A DNA stretch of 64,000 bases, taken from assembly GCA_050246635.1 (NCBI GenBank), contig JBFWVR010000005.1, positions 1 to 64,000 on the forward strand, given 5' to 3'. This document shows positions 50,885 through 62,108 of this stretch, piece after piece. Under the pieces are notes generated by a model. That model made no database searches. It was given only the letters and a program-made list of their open reading frames with translations, and had not been told where the DNA came from. The position numbers were made by a program, and so were the translations under genes. This DNA is from JBFWVR01 sp050246635. GTDB taxonomy: Bacteria > Acidobacteriota > Vicinamibacteria > Vicinamibacterales > UBA2999. Position 1 is the stretch's first letter; the number at the start of each line of letters is the position of its first letter.

Positions 50885-52132
50885 TTACAGGCCCCGCCCC
50901 ATGAAACGCGTCCCTTCGATTGGCGACTCGTAGTACGGCGCGACCTCGACGAAGCCGCACTGCACGTAGAGGGCGTGGGCCGCGACCATCTCGGGCAGCG
51001 TGTCGAGGACGATCTCCTCGAAGCCCACGTCCCGCGCATGCGCGAGCACGGCGTCGACGAGCGCGCGGCCCAGGCCCAGGCCACGTGCCTCGCGACGCAC
51101 GAAGAGGCGCTTCATCTCGGCACGCCGATCGCCGCGCTGGCGGCAGGCGGCCATGCCGAGTGGCGAGCCCCCTCGCCAGGCCACGAGCAGCGTGCCCCGT
51201 GGGCCGGCGTAGTCGCCCGGCAGGTTCCGGTGCTCGTCGTCGAACCCCTGGAAGGAGAGATCGCGCCCCAGCCATGCCGCGTACTCCCCAAGCAGACCAC
51301 GCGCGACCGCGACATCCGACGCGCTCGTGGCCGCGGCGATCACGATGCCCGATGGCGCGGGACGTCGCCCCGGACGGCCGCGGCGCCGCGTGCCCTCCCG
51401 CGCGACCGCTGCACCCAGACCACCAGTGCCCTCTGTGCCGTCTGTGGCACCGATGCCATCTGTGGCGTCCGTGGCGTCTGTGCCATCTGCAGCGTCTGTA
51501 GCGTCTGTGCCATCTGCAGCGTCTGTAGCGTCTGTGCCATCTGTGCCATCTGTGCCATCTGTGGCCCCTGTGGCCCCTGTGGCCCCTGATGGCTGGGCCA
51601 GCGCCTGACGGCCGCCCTCATCCCTGCCCCGGGCGAAGATCACGCTGTCCTGCCAGCGCCCATCGATCTGCCACGTGGCCGCGAAGCGTGCCGTCTCGCG
51701 GAATCCCAACTGCGTGAGCAGCGCCAGGCTGCGGTCGTTGCGGGGATCGACGTCGGCGCGGACGGTCTCGAGGCCAAGCACGTCGAGTGCGTAGCGACAG
51801 GCGCGGTCCACCGCTTCGTGAGCGAGTCCCTTGCCCCAGGCGTGGCGCGCGAGCAGGTAGGCAATCCACGGCGGCTCGTGCAGCGCGACACGGCCCACGA
51901 CCTCGCCGCGGTGCTCGATGGCCCACTCGTACCGGCGTCCGGCCTCCGCGTCGGCCACGACCCCGGCCAGCCACGCCTCCGTCTCCGGCACGCTCCGATG
52001 CGGTGTCATCGCGGTGAACACCATCACCTCGGGATCGGCCATGGCCCTCGCCAACGCCGCCGCGTCGGACACCACCAGCGGGCGGAGGCGTGTCCGCGTC
52101 GTGCGCAGCAGGGGTTCGTGACGCATCAACAT
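50885..52132 (-). CDS. Double GNAT acetyltransferase joined by a repeat-encoded linker
   Basis: A 415-residue protein (start ATG 52132; ATG 52126 is an alternative). Residues about 1-175 are a RimJ/RimL-type GNAT domain (TTRTRLRPLVVSDAAALARA, RYEWAIEHRGEVVGRVALHE, HAWGKGLAHEAVDRACRYAL, RNDRSLALLTQLGFRETARF). Residues about 250-415 are a second GNAT domain (AVARGLLGEYAAWLG, MKRLFVRREARGLGLGRAL, EIVLDTLPEMVAAHALY, YYESPIEGTRFMGRG). Between them a Gly/Ala/Thr/Asp linker (GATDGTDGTDGTDATDAADG and more) is encoded by a 9-bp-period repeat of the CATCTGTGGC family found elsewhere as intergenic DNA. This suggests two genes fused by repeat expansion in frame. Substrates unknown. Confidence 0.8.
   Translation of the reverse strand: MLMRHEPLLRTTRTRLRPLVVSDAAALARAMADPEVMVFTAMTPHRSVPETEAWLAGVVADAEAGRRYEWAIEHRGEVVGRVALHEPPWIAYLLARHAWGKGLAHEAVDRACRYALDVLGLETVRADVDPRNDRSLALLTQLGFRETARFAATWQIDGRWQDSVIFARGRDEGGRQALAQPSGATGATGATDGTDGTDGTDATDAADGTDATDAADGTDATDATDGIGATDGTEGTGGLGAAVAREGTRRRGRPGRRPAPSGIVIAAATSASDVAVARGLLGEYAAWLGRDLSFQGFDDEHRNLPGDYAGPRGTLLVAWRGGSPLGMAACRQRGDRRAEMKRLFVRREARGLGLGRALVDAVLAHARDVGFEEIVLDTLPEMVAAHALYVQCGFVEVAPYYESPIEGTRFMGRGL
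51425..51585. repeat. CATCTGTGGC-family repeat inside a coding region
   Basis: About 17 degenerate 9-bp units (TCTGTGCCA, TCTGTGGCC, TCTGTAGCG) lie in frame between two GNAT domains. On the minus strand they encode Thr-Asp-Gly/Ala triplets. The same family is intergenic at 14330-14640. Confidence 0.85.
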
Positions 52133-52182
52133 TTGGTGATCTGGTGATCTTGTGATCTCGTGATTTTGTGATTTTGTGATTC
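52133..52182. repeat. TTGTGATTT-type 9-bp repeats
   Basis: About five units (TGGTGATCT, TGTGATCTC, TGTGATTTT) lie directly upstream of the GNAT start at 52132 and leave no room for a ribosome-binding site. This is another 9-bp-period family. Confidence 0.7.
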
Positions 52183-52184
52183 TG

Positions 52185-52204
52185 AAAAAGGGGTCTGACC
52201 CCTT
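52185..52204 (-). terminator. Leftward intrinsic terminator of the SMR gene
   Basis: On the minus strand, stem AAGGGG/CCCCTT with loop TCAGA is followed by five U (complement of the A-run 52185-52189). It lies 15 bp past the stop of the SMR exporter. Confidence 0.75.
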
Positions 52205-52218
52205 CTTCAGGTTCGGCC

Positions 52219-52533
52219 CTACCCGGCCAGCTTGAGGCCGGCGATCCCCAGCACGACCAGCGCCAGCGAGGCCAGGCGGGCGGGGGAGGCCGGTTCGCCG
52301 AGGAGCAGCATGCCCAGGACGGCGGTGCCCGACGCGCCGATGCCGGTCCACACGGCGTAGGCGGTGCCGGCCGGCAGCGACTTCATCGCCTCCGCCAGCA
52401 GCACGAAGCTCCCCACCAGCGCGGCCAGGGTCACCACGGTCGGGACGGGGCGCGACCAGCCCTCGGCGTACTTGAGGCCGACGGCCCATACGATCTCGAG
52501 CACTCCGGCAATCACGAGGGTGGTCCAGGCCAT
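52219..52533 (-). CDS. SMR-family exporter, Gdx (SugE) subtype
   Basis: A 104-residue four-helix inner-membrane exporter. ATG 52533 follows AGGAGG. The essential Glu13 lies in VLEIVWAVGLKYAEGW, and WTGIGASGTAVLGMLLLGEP matches the Gdx subtype (W-T-G-I-G-A-x-G-T) rather than EmrE. Gdx proteins export guanidinium in exchange for protons. I see no guanidine riboswitch in the short upstream region. It is divergent from the dienelactone hydrolase gene. Confidence 0.9.
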   Translation of the reverse strand: MAWTTLVIAGVLEIVWAVGLKYAEGWSRPVPTVVTLAALVGSFVLLAEAMKSLPAGTAYAVWTGIGASGTAVLGMLLLGEPASPARLASLALVVLGIAGLKLAG

Positions 52534-52721
52534 GGCGTCGGTTGTCCTCCTGTCAGGCATCTTATCCGGGCTTCGCCACCGCCTGCCGGAGCCGCGCCCT
52601 CGGCCGATCGGGCAGTCCGATCGAATGGTCGGTATGTTCGGGCCGGCCCGGCCCGGAAGGCGTTGCCGGCCGCGAGGGCGTGGGGTACGCTCGGGGCTCA
52701 ACCTTGAGGAGGGCGAACCCC

Positions 52722-53609
<888 letters not shown>

Positions 53610-53617
53610 CGACAGGG

Positions 53618-53658
53618 AAAAGGGGAGCTCCACGCTGGCACTGCTCGTGGAGCTCCCC
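53618..53658 (-). terminator. 13-bp stem terminator between convergent genes
   Basis: GGGGAGCTCCACG (53622-53634) and CGTGGAGCTCCCC (53646-53658) form a perfect 13-bp stem with an 11-nt loop. On the minus strand UUUU follows (53621-53618), so it ends the HemG-like gene; it probably also stops the rightward transcript. Confidence 0.85.
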
Positions 53659-53693
53659 GATGCGGCGCGACCGCGCCGCGGATCCCGTCGGCG

Positions 53694-54245
53694 CTACCGT
53701 GACGCGCGCACGTCGTCGGCCATCTCCTCAGCCAGGTGCGTCACTTCGTCCCACCGCGTCAGCTCGTAGTCGCGGTTCGTGTCCGTCGGCGCGCCGTGGC
53801 GGCCGGCGATGCGCTTCATGAGGAACCGGACCAGCGGGTTGTACTGGGTGTAGGCGAGCCGGCCCGCGAAGCACACGATGTGGCCGGGATGCCAGCCGGT
53901 CGCGTCGGCAAACGCGGCCGCCAGCGCCCGCGCGGACTTGACCTCCACCGGGTCGCTCGACGCCGCGCTGAGGCACACCGAGAAGAACGCCGAGGGATGC
54001 GCGGTGAGCGCGTCGCGGTGGCGGCGGGCGAACGCCGTGGCCTTCCGCTGGTGTTTCCCGATATGGAGCGACGCGCCCAGGAGCGCGCCGCGGACGCGCG
54101 ACCAGTCGAACTGATCGGCCTCAGGCGTGCCGATTTCGAGGGCGACCGCGTCGAGGCCGTGCGCGCGGAGCTCATCGGCCAGGCGCTCCGCAATCCGCCG
54201 GGTCTGCCCCTCGCTCGTGGCGTAGAAGACGGGCACCTCGCACAT
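53694..54245 (-). CDS. Flavodoxin-domain protein, HemG-like
   Basis: A 183-residue protein. ATG 54245 follows GGGGGAGG. The flavodoxin FMN-binding loop is PVFYATSEGQTRRIAERLAD. ALLGASLHIGKHQRKATAFA, FFSVCLSAAS and GRLAYTQYNPLVRFLMKRIA match menaquinone-dependent protoporphyrinogen oxidase HemG. Haem synthesis is the likely role, but flavodoxin-domain proteins of this type can also be general electron carriers. Confidence 0.85.
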   Translation of the reverse strand: MCEVPVFYATSEGQTRRIAERLADELRAHGLDAVALEIGTPEADQFDWSRVRGALLGASLHIGKHQRKATAFARRHRDALTAHPSAFFSVCLSAASSDPVEVKSARALAAAFADATGWHPGHIVCFAGRLAYTQYNPLVRFLMKRIAGRHGAPTDTNRDYELTRWDEVTHLAEEMADDVRASR

Positions 54246-54490
54246 GGCGAACCTCCCCCGCATTCCATGCAACCTCCGAGCCTCTCCCGCCGGGGCATTT
54301 CCCGCGGGAATTGAGGGGCCCGAGCCGGCGTGTGCGCGGTCGCCGGCACGCGCCTGGCGGGGGCCCGGCAGATCCCCGGCAGGCGGGACGTCGGATGCGG
54401 CGAACCGGCGTGGGGAGCCGGGCTGCGCGCGTGCGAAGTGGGAGAGGCAGGCGTGGGGTGGGGCCGCCGCCGGGCAGCGGCCCCGCCGCG

Positions 54491-54805
54491 CTATTTCGCC
54501 GCGGATGCCGTGATCGCCGTGGCGATCATCGACTTGCCTTCGTCGCGGTACCGGACGGAGATGTGCGACCCGACGGTGAGCGCGCCCTGCCGGTGCGTGC
54601 TGCTGTTGAGCACGAACGTCATCTCGGCCGGCGTGCCGCTGGTGGTGAGCACGAGCGCCGTGGCATCCACGGACTTCACGACACCGGTGATCGTGTGGGT
54701 GGCGGCCGCCGCCGCGCTGCGTTTCGGAGCCTGGGCCGCGGCCAGGGGGGCGGCGAGCGTGGCGAGCAGGGCAAACACCGCGGCGACTTTCAGGATCTGT
54801 GACAT
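54491..54805 (-). CDS. Small secreted hypothetical protein
   Basis: A 104-residue exported protein with a signal peptide (about 1-25). The mature part is a single beta-rich domain (HTITGVVKSVDATALVLTTS, EMTFVLNSSTHRQGALTVGS, HISVRYRDEG) resembling small OB-like copper- or nickel-site-free domains of unknown role. I cannot name the family with confidence. It lies 104 bp upstream of the stop of the leftward kinase operon but with its own start, probably a separate transcript. Confidence 0.7.
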   Translation of the reverse strand: MSQILKVAAVFALLATLAAPLAAAQAPKRSAAAAATHTITGVVKSVDATALVLTTSGTPAEMTFVLNSSTHRQGALTVGSHISVRYRDEGKSMIATAITASAAK

Positions 54806-54908
54806 GGTGACACCTCGGGAATCTGCGCCGGCCGCGGCTTGTCCGCCGCCCGGCACCGTGACTGTCCCCATTCCAGCCGCGCGACCTGAAACGGACGTGA
54901 ACGCCGCA

Positions 54909-56323
54909 TTAAACCGCGTTAACGTCCGGTGACGCCGCCGGCAGGCTCACGGTGAAGACCGACCCGGCCCCCGGCGTGCTCGTCACGCCAATCCGGCCGT
55001 GGTGTTGGCCGACGATCCACCGCGCGAGCGTCAAGCCCAGCCCCGCGCTGTCACCCCGTGGCGGCCGGCTGTCCCCGTGGCGGTAAAAGCGGTTGAAGAC
55101 GTGCGGGAGGGCCTCCGCGGTGATGCCGACGCCGGTATCGTGGACCGCCAGCGTGACACGGGCGCCGGCGCGCGTCACCACGACCGTGATGTGGCCCCCG
55201 GGGGGCGTGAACGCGAGGGCGTTGTCGACGAGGATCAGCAGCAACCGCTTGAGCCACTCCGGGTCGCCGGTGACGCCGGCCTCACCCTCGCTGCGGGTGT
55301 CGAGCGTGACCTGTCCGGCCTGCGCCATGACCTGAAGCTGATCGACGATGGATGCGGCCAGGCTCGCGAGGTCCACGCGGGTCACGTGCATCGGGATCTG
55401 GCCGCCTTCCGCGCGCGCGAGCGTCAGGATGCGCGCGATCAGGCGCCTGAGCTTCTCGATCTCCTCCAGCTGGCTGACCAGGCGCGTCCGGATGTCGCGC
55501 CCCGACTCGATGTCCACCAGCGCCTGCTCGATGTCGCCACGCAACGCGGCGAGCGGCGTGCGAAGCTCGTGGGCCAGCGCGGCGCTGAACTGGCGCATCT
55601 CGGCAATGGAGCTCTCGAGCCGCGCCAGCGTGTGATTGAACGCCGTCGCGACCGCGTCCGGTTCGTCTCCCGCGCCGCGCACGGGCAGGCGTCGCGCCAG
55701 GTCACCAACCTCGATCGTCCCGGCCGCCGCCGCCACGTCCGCGAGCGGACGCAGGGCGACTCGCAGCGTGAGGCGACCGATGGCAAGCGCGCCCAGCACG
55801 CCGGCTGGCAATGCCATCAGCAGCAGCACGAGGAAGCGTCCGAGCGTCCGGTCCATCGGCGCGAGCGAGACGCCGACCTGGAGCAGGTAGACGTGGCCAG
55901 GCGACGGCCGCAGCACGCTGTTCGAGAGGCGGATGCGGCCCCGCTCGGTGTAGAAGTCGCGGATGACCGGCGTCCGGACGAACGTCTCGACTTCCCCGGC
56001 CGTGAAGTCCAGGCCCAGCGGGCGGATGGCGTCCGAGCGGGCCAGGCGCTGGCCGGTCGCGCCGTCGAACACCTGGAAGTAGCGGGTGGCCTCCTGGACG
56101 AATGCCGCTTCCGCGCCGTCGCGCGTGTCGTACTCGATGGTGGGCAGGCCCTCGCGGAACCGGAGGTACCCATGCAGGCCGGTCGTCAGGCTCTGCAGCG
56201 TCGCGGTGACGTCGGCATCCAGCTGGTAGGCGAGGACGTGGTAGGTGACCGTGCCGCCCATCGCCAGCACGGCGCCGAACGCCGCGGCGTAGACGGCGGT
56301 CAGCCGGGCTCGCAACGTGAGTG

Positions 56324-56327
<4 letters not shown>
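54909..56327 (-). CDS. Sensor histidine kinase (EnvZ/QseC type)
   Basis: A 472-residue membrane kinase. The GTG at 56327 overlaps the regulator stop (GTGA) and is followed by the first membrane helix (about 10-30). A periplasmic domain of about 125 residues (32-160) follows, then a second helix (about 163-185), HAMP, HisKA with His253 (SAALAHELRTPLAALRGDI) and HATPase_c (LLLILVDNALAFTPPGGH, VHDTGVGI, DSAGLGLTLARWIVGQHHG). Partner of the OmpR-type regulator and last gene of the MprF operon. It probably senses envelope or lipid charge. Confidence 0.93.
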
Positions 56328-56994
<667 letters not shown>

Positions 56995-56998
<4 letters not shown>

Positions 56999-59625
56999 CG
57001 TCCTCCGTGGCGCACCACCGCGGCCGGTGCCGTGGGGGCACCCTGCCCGTCCCGGTCGGGACCGCGCGCCGGCAACGGCTGATCGTGGAGGAAGCGCCGG
57101 TAGCCGCCCGCGATGAGGGCGGCGACATCCGCGAGGACCTGCGGCAGCCGCAGGCCGCCGGGGTACGCCAGGTAGTGGGGCTCCCAGGTGGGCCCGAACT
57201 TCTCCTTGAACGCCCGCAGCCCCCGGAAGTTGTAGGCGACGCCGCCGTGCGCATAGAGGAACGCGCCGGCCCGGTTCCACAACGGCGCGACCGGCGACGG
57301 CTCGAAGCCCGACAGCGGCGCCATGCCGAGCGAGAACCTCCGGTAGCCCTGCTCGCGGCCCCAGAGCATGAGGTGCACGAACAGCGCCTCCATCACCTCG
57401 TTCGGGGCATCGGGCGTGTGCCGCATCAGGTCCACCGAAAGCTCGCCACCCGGGCGCGCCTCCCAGAGGTTCGCGAAGGCCACGATGCGCCCGTGCTGCT
57501 CGATGACGCCCACCGGATAGCGGCAGAGATACGACGGATCGAAGAAGCCCAGTGAGAAGCCCTTCTCCGCGCCACCGCGCGACTGCAGCCACCTGTCCGA
57601 GACGTCCTGCAGGGCCGGCAGGAGGTCGGGGACGGCCGTGGCGGGCAGCACGCGAAACGAGGCGCCCGCACGGTCCATCCGCCGGAGCGCCTGCCGGTAT
57701 CGTTTGCCGGCACTGCCGTCGAGCGTGAACGCCTGGAGATCGACCTGCGCGGCCTCGCCCAGCTTGACCAGCGCGAGTCCCATGTCGGCGTACACGGGCA
57801 GGTAGGCCGTGGACACCTCATAGAAGACCGGCGTGCCGCCGGCGTCGGCGCAGCGCTCGAGGAACAGCCGGACGAGCGGGCGCACGGACGCGGCCGGGCC
57901 GACCGGGTCGCCCATGGCCGCCCAGGTCCCGCCCTCCACGCCGTACATCACGAAGCCGGTGCGCGCCTCGTCGAAGAGCAGCGCCTTGTCGCGCAGGAAG
58001 ACGAGCTGCGCCGAGGTCCGGTCCTGCCCCGCGACCACGCGGGCCGCGGCCGCGAGCTCGTCCTCGGTCGGCGCCTGCGGCGTGTAGGCATGGCGGAACA
58101 GCCGCAGGAGCGCGACGAGCAGGAGCACGACGGCGGCGCCGACGAGACCCCGCAGCGCACGGGACGCCTCGCCGTGCAGCTCGAATTGCCACCAGAGCTC
58201 GTCCGAGTATTCGACGTGCTTGAAGGCGAACAGCGTGAGCCAGAGCGCCGCGCCGAGGGCTGCAGCCATGGCGGCGAGCCAGGGCGCCGTGAACTGTGCC
58301 TCGAAGAGCGCCGCGCGGCGGTCGAACGCCGGGCGCGCCCGCGCCAGCAATGCCAGCACAGTCAGCAGGATCAGCGCTTCCTCATAGTCCGCGCCCTTCA
58401 GCAGGGAGGCGGCAGCCCCAGCCGCCAGCGCCACGGCGGCGAGCAGCCAGGCGGCGTCGAGTCGCCGCGCGAGGCCACGCGACACCACCAGCAGGCCGGC
58501 CCCGATGACGCTGCCGGCGAAGTGCGAGAGCTCGATGAGCTCCAGCGGCAGGAGACGGCTGATCCAGCCGAGGCGGCCGGCAGCCGCCGGCGTCGCGCCG
58601 GAGGCCAGGAGCAGGCTGCCGGCGACGAACGTCAGTACGGCGAGCAGCGGCGGCGCCAGCCGTTCGGTCAGCGCCCCCACGGCTGCGCCGAGGCGCGTGG
58701 CCTGCTCGCGCCGCCGGCGCACCTCGTCCGCCACGAGCACGGCCGTCGCCAGGAGCAGCGGCAGCAGGTAATAGATCGCGCGGTACACGACCAGGGCCTG
58801 CAGCAGCTGGGCCGGAGGCACCTGCGATCCGAGCAGGGCCACGAACGTGCCCTCGAACACGCCGAGTCCGCCCGGGACGTGGCTGGCCAGGCCGAGCAAC
58901 TGCGCCGCGAGGAACGCCCCGAGGAATGCCGGAGCCGTGATCTGCGTCTGCGGCACCAGCGCATACAAGACCGTACCCGCGAGCATCCAGTCGGTCGCCG
59001 AGGCGGCCACCTGCGCGACGGCCAGTCGGGGGCGGGGCAGCGGAAGCACCCGCCCCCGGATCCGCAGGCGCCCCTGGCCGATGAGGGCGGCCAGGACATA
59101 GCCGACACTGATCGCGACGAGCGCGCCGCCGGCCGCGCGGGCGGCACCGGGGCCGAGCAGGCGCGCGGCGCCTGGTAGCGGCGCGAGCAGGAGGCTGAGG
59201 CCGGCGACGAGGAGCAGGCCGGACCAGAAGGTCACGACGTAGGCCGCGGCGATCCGCGTGAAGGTCGCGCCGGTCACGCCCCAGCGACGGTAGTACCGGT
59301 ATCGCACCGAGGCGCCCGAGAGCGACGCGAGGCCGACGCTGTTCGCGACCGCGCACGCGAGGAAGGACACCGCGGCGACGCGCCGCCACGGCAGGCGCAC
59401 GCCCGCGACCGCGAGCGCCAGGAAGTCGTAGGCGGTGAGGACCGTATAGTTCGCGGCCGTGAGCCCCACGGCGAGCAGCATGTGCCCGGGCGGCAGGTGG
59501 CCGACCGCTGCCGTCAGCTCCGGCCAGGTGACGGCCGCCAGCTGCGTGCGCAGCAGCTCGAGGGCGGCCGCGAACGCGACCAGCGCCCCGGCGACCGGGA
59601 GCACGGCCCGCAGGCGGCGGTTCAT
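56995..59625 (-). CDS. mprF: Phosphatidylglycerol lysyltransferase/flippase (MprF)
   Basis: An 876-residue protein. Residues about 1-530 hold some 12-14 membrane helices of the flippase and adjoining membrane part. Residues about 545-860 are the DUF2156 synthetase domain (LFDEARTGFVMYGVEGGTWA, MGDPVGPAASV, LVKLGEAAQVDLQAFTLDGS, SLGMAPLSGFEPSPVAPLWN). MprF uses lysyl- or alanyl-tRNA to aminoacylate phosphatidylglycerol and moves it to the outer leaflet, lowering surface charge and giving resistance to cationic peptides. It overlaps the AcvB-like gene (ATGA) upstream and the regulator downstream. Confidence 0.93.
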
Positions 59626-60494
59626 GGCGTGGCGGTGGGGTGCTGCTGGATCCAGGCCAGGGCGTCGTCCAGGGCCTGTCCGAGTGCCGTTGCGGCGTTG
59701 CTGAAGCGGTGGTCCGCGGCCTCGACGAGCCACAGCCGCTTCGGGTCCCCGGCCGCGGCCAGCACGCCCTGCACCTCGGCGAGCGGCACGTACTCGTCGT
59801 GTGTCGAGTGAATCGCCGCCAGCGGCAATGGGGCGATGCCCGCCACCACCGACCGGCTGCTGAACCCCGGCTCGTCGGGAGACCGATGGGTCAGGTACGT
59901 GAGCGCGTCGCGCCAGCGCCAGGCCAGCTCGTTCCAGTCGGGCAGCCCGAGGGCGATGATGCCCGCCAGCGCCGCGCGGAGGTCCGCGTCGGTCGCGGCC
60001 AGCACCGAGAGCCCGGCGCCTTCGGAGACGCCAACCAGCAGGACGGGACGGCTGGTCGCACCTCGGGCGTAGGCGACGAGCGTCCGGTAGTCGCCCGCGA
60101 CGTCGGCGGGGGCCAGCGTGCGCTGCGCCTGCGTGAAGCTCGAGAGGTAGGCGCGCACGTCGAAGCCGATGACACGGTACCCGCGCGTGGCGAGGACGGC
60201 CGCCACATGCGGTCCGAGGTGGATCCATCCACCGTCGCCGCTCGACACGATCACGGGCGCGCCGCCGGCCTCGCCGTACACGTGCAGGCGCTGTGGATGT
60301 CCGCGGAGTGCGAGCGTCTCGAGGGTCTGCGCCCGGGCCGGCGCTGCGGTCCCGAGCAGCAGCGCGAGCAGGACGACCGGCGTGCAGGGCGATAGCTTCG
60401 TGAGGGAGCGCGGCGACCGACGATGCGCCGCTGAGGCAGGGCCGGGGACAGCCGCTGCGCGGGTCCGGGCAGGACGGTGAGAGGCCACGTGCAT
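59622..60494 (-). CDS. AcvB/VirJ-like hydrolase, probable aminoacyl-phosphatidylglycerol hydrolase
   Basis: A 290-residue exported alpha/beta hydrolase. A long basic N-terminus precedes the signal peptide (about 36-55, TPVVLLALLLGTAAPARAQ). The AcvB/VirJ hallmark VSSGDGGWIHLG (GDGGW 86-90) is followed by the nucleophile Ser157 in GVSEGAGL, and Asp (STHDEYVPL) and His (EAADHRFSN). In Agrobacterium and Rhizobium, AcvB/AtvA hydrolyses lysyl-phosphatidylglycerol and is encoded beside lpiA/mprF; here it overlaps mprF by ATGA. The pair would set the level of the modified lipid. The function is inferred from family and synteny. Confidence 0.85.
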   Translation of the reverse strand: MHVASHRPARTRAAAVPGPASAAHRRSPRSLTKLSPCTPVVLLALLLGTAAPARAQTLETLALRGHPQRLHVYGEAGGAPVIVSSGDGGWIHLGPHVAAVLATRGYRVIGFDVRAYLSSFTQAQRTLAPADVAGDYRTLVAYARGATSRPVLLVGVSEGAGLSVLAATDADLRAALAGIIALGLPDWNELAWRWRDALTYLTHRSPDEPGFSSRSVVAGIAPLPLAAIHSTHDEYVPLAEVQGVLAAAGDPKRLWLVEAADHRFSNAATALGQALDDALAWIQQHPTATP

Positions 60495-60576
60495 GGCGCG
60501 CGGCCGTTGCCGGCCCACGCAGGATCTACGATACACCCGTTCGGCCGTGCGTCGCGGCCGGGCCCGGGCGGGTGGC

Positions 60577-61779
60577 TCAGTCCAGGACGTTCGTGATGCA
60601 GTGCGTGTTGCCGCCGACGACGTGGGCGTAGTCGCGAATCGGCACGGGTTGATACCCGGCGGCCGCATAGGTGCGGTAGGCCGCGAGCCCCTTGCCCTGC
60701 AGGTCTTTTTCCCCCAATTGTTCCACGCCCACCGATCCCGCCTTCACCTCCCCGGGAAAGACAGGGAAGATGATGCGTTTCTCGCCGGTCTGCTGGTCCA
60801 CGAAGGGCACGGCATTGGTGGACATCTGGTACCGCGCGACGTGCTCCTGCCGGTGGTCGATGACCAGCGTGCGGTACCCGAGCCCTTCGAGTTGCCGCCG
60901 CGTCGCCTCGAGCTGGGTACGCTCACGCGAGCTGCCGTCCACGATCCGGTTGACGACCGCCGTGCCGTCGCCGAGCAGGATGAACGCCTGGTCGAGGTGA
61001 AACAGCCGGGGGCTCTGCTGCTCCTTCCCGACGACCACGACCTCGGCGCCGCCGAAGTCCGACGAGACGATGCGGGTGACGTCGTCCACCGACAGCGTGC
61101 GACCGAGCCGCGCGTAGTTCTCGATCGTGAGCCAGACGTCGTTGTAGCCGATGAACACGCGCAGGCGGTTGCCCACGCGATCGAAGGCGAGGTTGCCGCC
61201 CTCGAAGACGAAGTCGGCCTGCACGATCATGTCGCCGAAGACGTCCCGCGCCACCTCGGCACGCGAGCGTGAGAGCTCGCGGTTGTACTCATCGCCGCTC
61301 TCGACCGCCATCGGGACGAGGAACCGGTCCTGGCCGTCCACGACGATGCGCTCGCCCAGATCCTGCGCCCACATGTCGAGCCCGCCCTTGACGTCGTCCA
61401 GGGTGTGGAGCACCAACGGCCGGTCGCCCGCGACGGCCTTGAGCCGCGCGAGCTCCCCGGCGCCCTGTGCCGCGCTGACGGCGATATCGATGCGCGTGTA
61501 CGCCGGGAGCGCCTCGATGAGCTCGCTGTAGGCGTGCTGGATGAAGGTCAGGTAGATCGCGCGCTGCTCAGGCGTCGCCGCCACCCCGAACTCGTCCGGC
61601 ACGGAGAGGTAGAGCCGCTTGAGCGCGCGCTCGTACTCCGGCCGCACCGGAAGCGCGAGCGGTTCGAGCGCGCCGGGCAGGTCGCGCGCCGCCGCGACGA
61701 GACGCGCGGCACCTGGGCCGGCGGCGAGGACGAGCGCCAGCAGGGCGCCGACGAATGACGAGGTGGTGGCCTTGCGCAT
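60577..61779 (-). CDS. Secreted amidinotransferase-superfamily protein (deiminase-like)
   Basis: A 400-residue exported protein (signal peptide about 1-25). It has the set of residues of the guanidine-modifying superfamily: D140 in MWAQDLGE, E193-G-G in VFEGGNLAFD, H261 in LFHLDQAFILL and C394 in GGNTHCITN near the C-terminus, as in agmatine deiminase and peptidylarginine deiminase. The substrate is unknown; a guanidino group on a peptide, agmatine or arginine is likely. The Arg that normally precedes the catalytic Asp in agmatine deiminase (W-x-R-D) is Gln here, which points to another substrate. Confidence 0.75.
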   Translation of the reverse strand: MRKATTSSFVGALLALVLAAGPGAARLVAAARDLPGALEPLALPVRPEYERALKRLYLSVPDEFGVAATPEQRAIYLTFIQHAYSELIEALPAYTRIDIAVSAAQGAGELARLKAVAGDRPLVLHTLDDVKGGLDMWAQDLGERIVVDGQDRFLVPMAVESGDEYNRELSRSRAEVARDVFGDMIVQADFVFEGGNLAFDRVGNRLRVFIGYNDVWLTIENYARLGRTLSVDDVTRIVSSDFGGAEVVVVGKEQQSPRLFHLDQAFILLGDGTAVVNRIVDGSSRERTQLEATRRQLEGLGYRTLVIDHRQEHVARYQMSTNAVPFVDQQTGEKRIIFPVFPGEVKAGSVGVEQLGEKDLQGKGLAAYRTYAAAGYQPVPIRDYAHVVGGNTHCITNVLD

Positions 61780-62108
61780 GAGGTAGTACGGCTGAGCTCA
61801 TCGCAGAGCTTATGCCGTTATGGTCGAGATGGCAAGGAGCCTGCCAAGAGCAGGACGGGCGGGACGCGCCCGAAAGTCCGGGGTGGACAGCGGCCGGCCC
61901 GCACGGCCGGGGCGGAACGGCCTGGCGTTCAGGCTGCCGGGCGTCACGGTTGCCACAGCTCGGCCATCGGGCTGGGGACCCGGGGTGCACCACCCGGCCG
62001 ATGCCGCATGTGGGGAGGCTGCGCCACAGCCACGGAGGGCATCGCCACCGCCGGGGTGCCTGAGGCTGGATCGGCGTGTGCAGTCGTGACCGGCCAAAGG
62101 AGGACCAC
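61780..62108. other. Intergenic region, no gene seen
   Basis: A 330-bp gap between divergent genes. It holds the ribosome-binding site AAAGGAGG of the lipoprotein gene at its right end. I see no repeat, structural RNA or strong promoter. Confidence 0.5.

Noticed and set aside
52534..52720. Guanidine riboswitch ahead of the Gdx-type exporter
   Set aside because: I looked for ykkC-type conserved segments and ACGR mini-hairpins and saw none; only a ribosome-binding site is evident.
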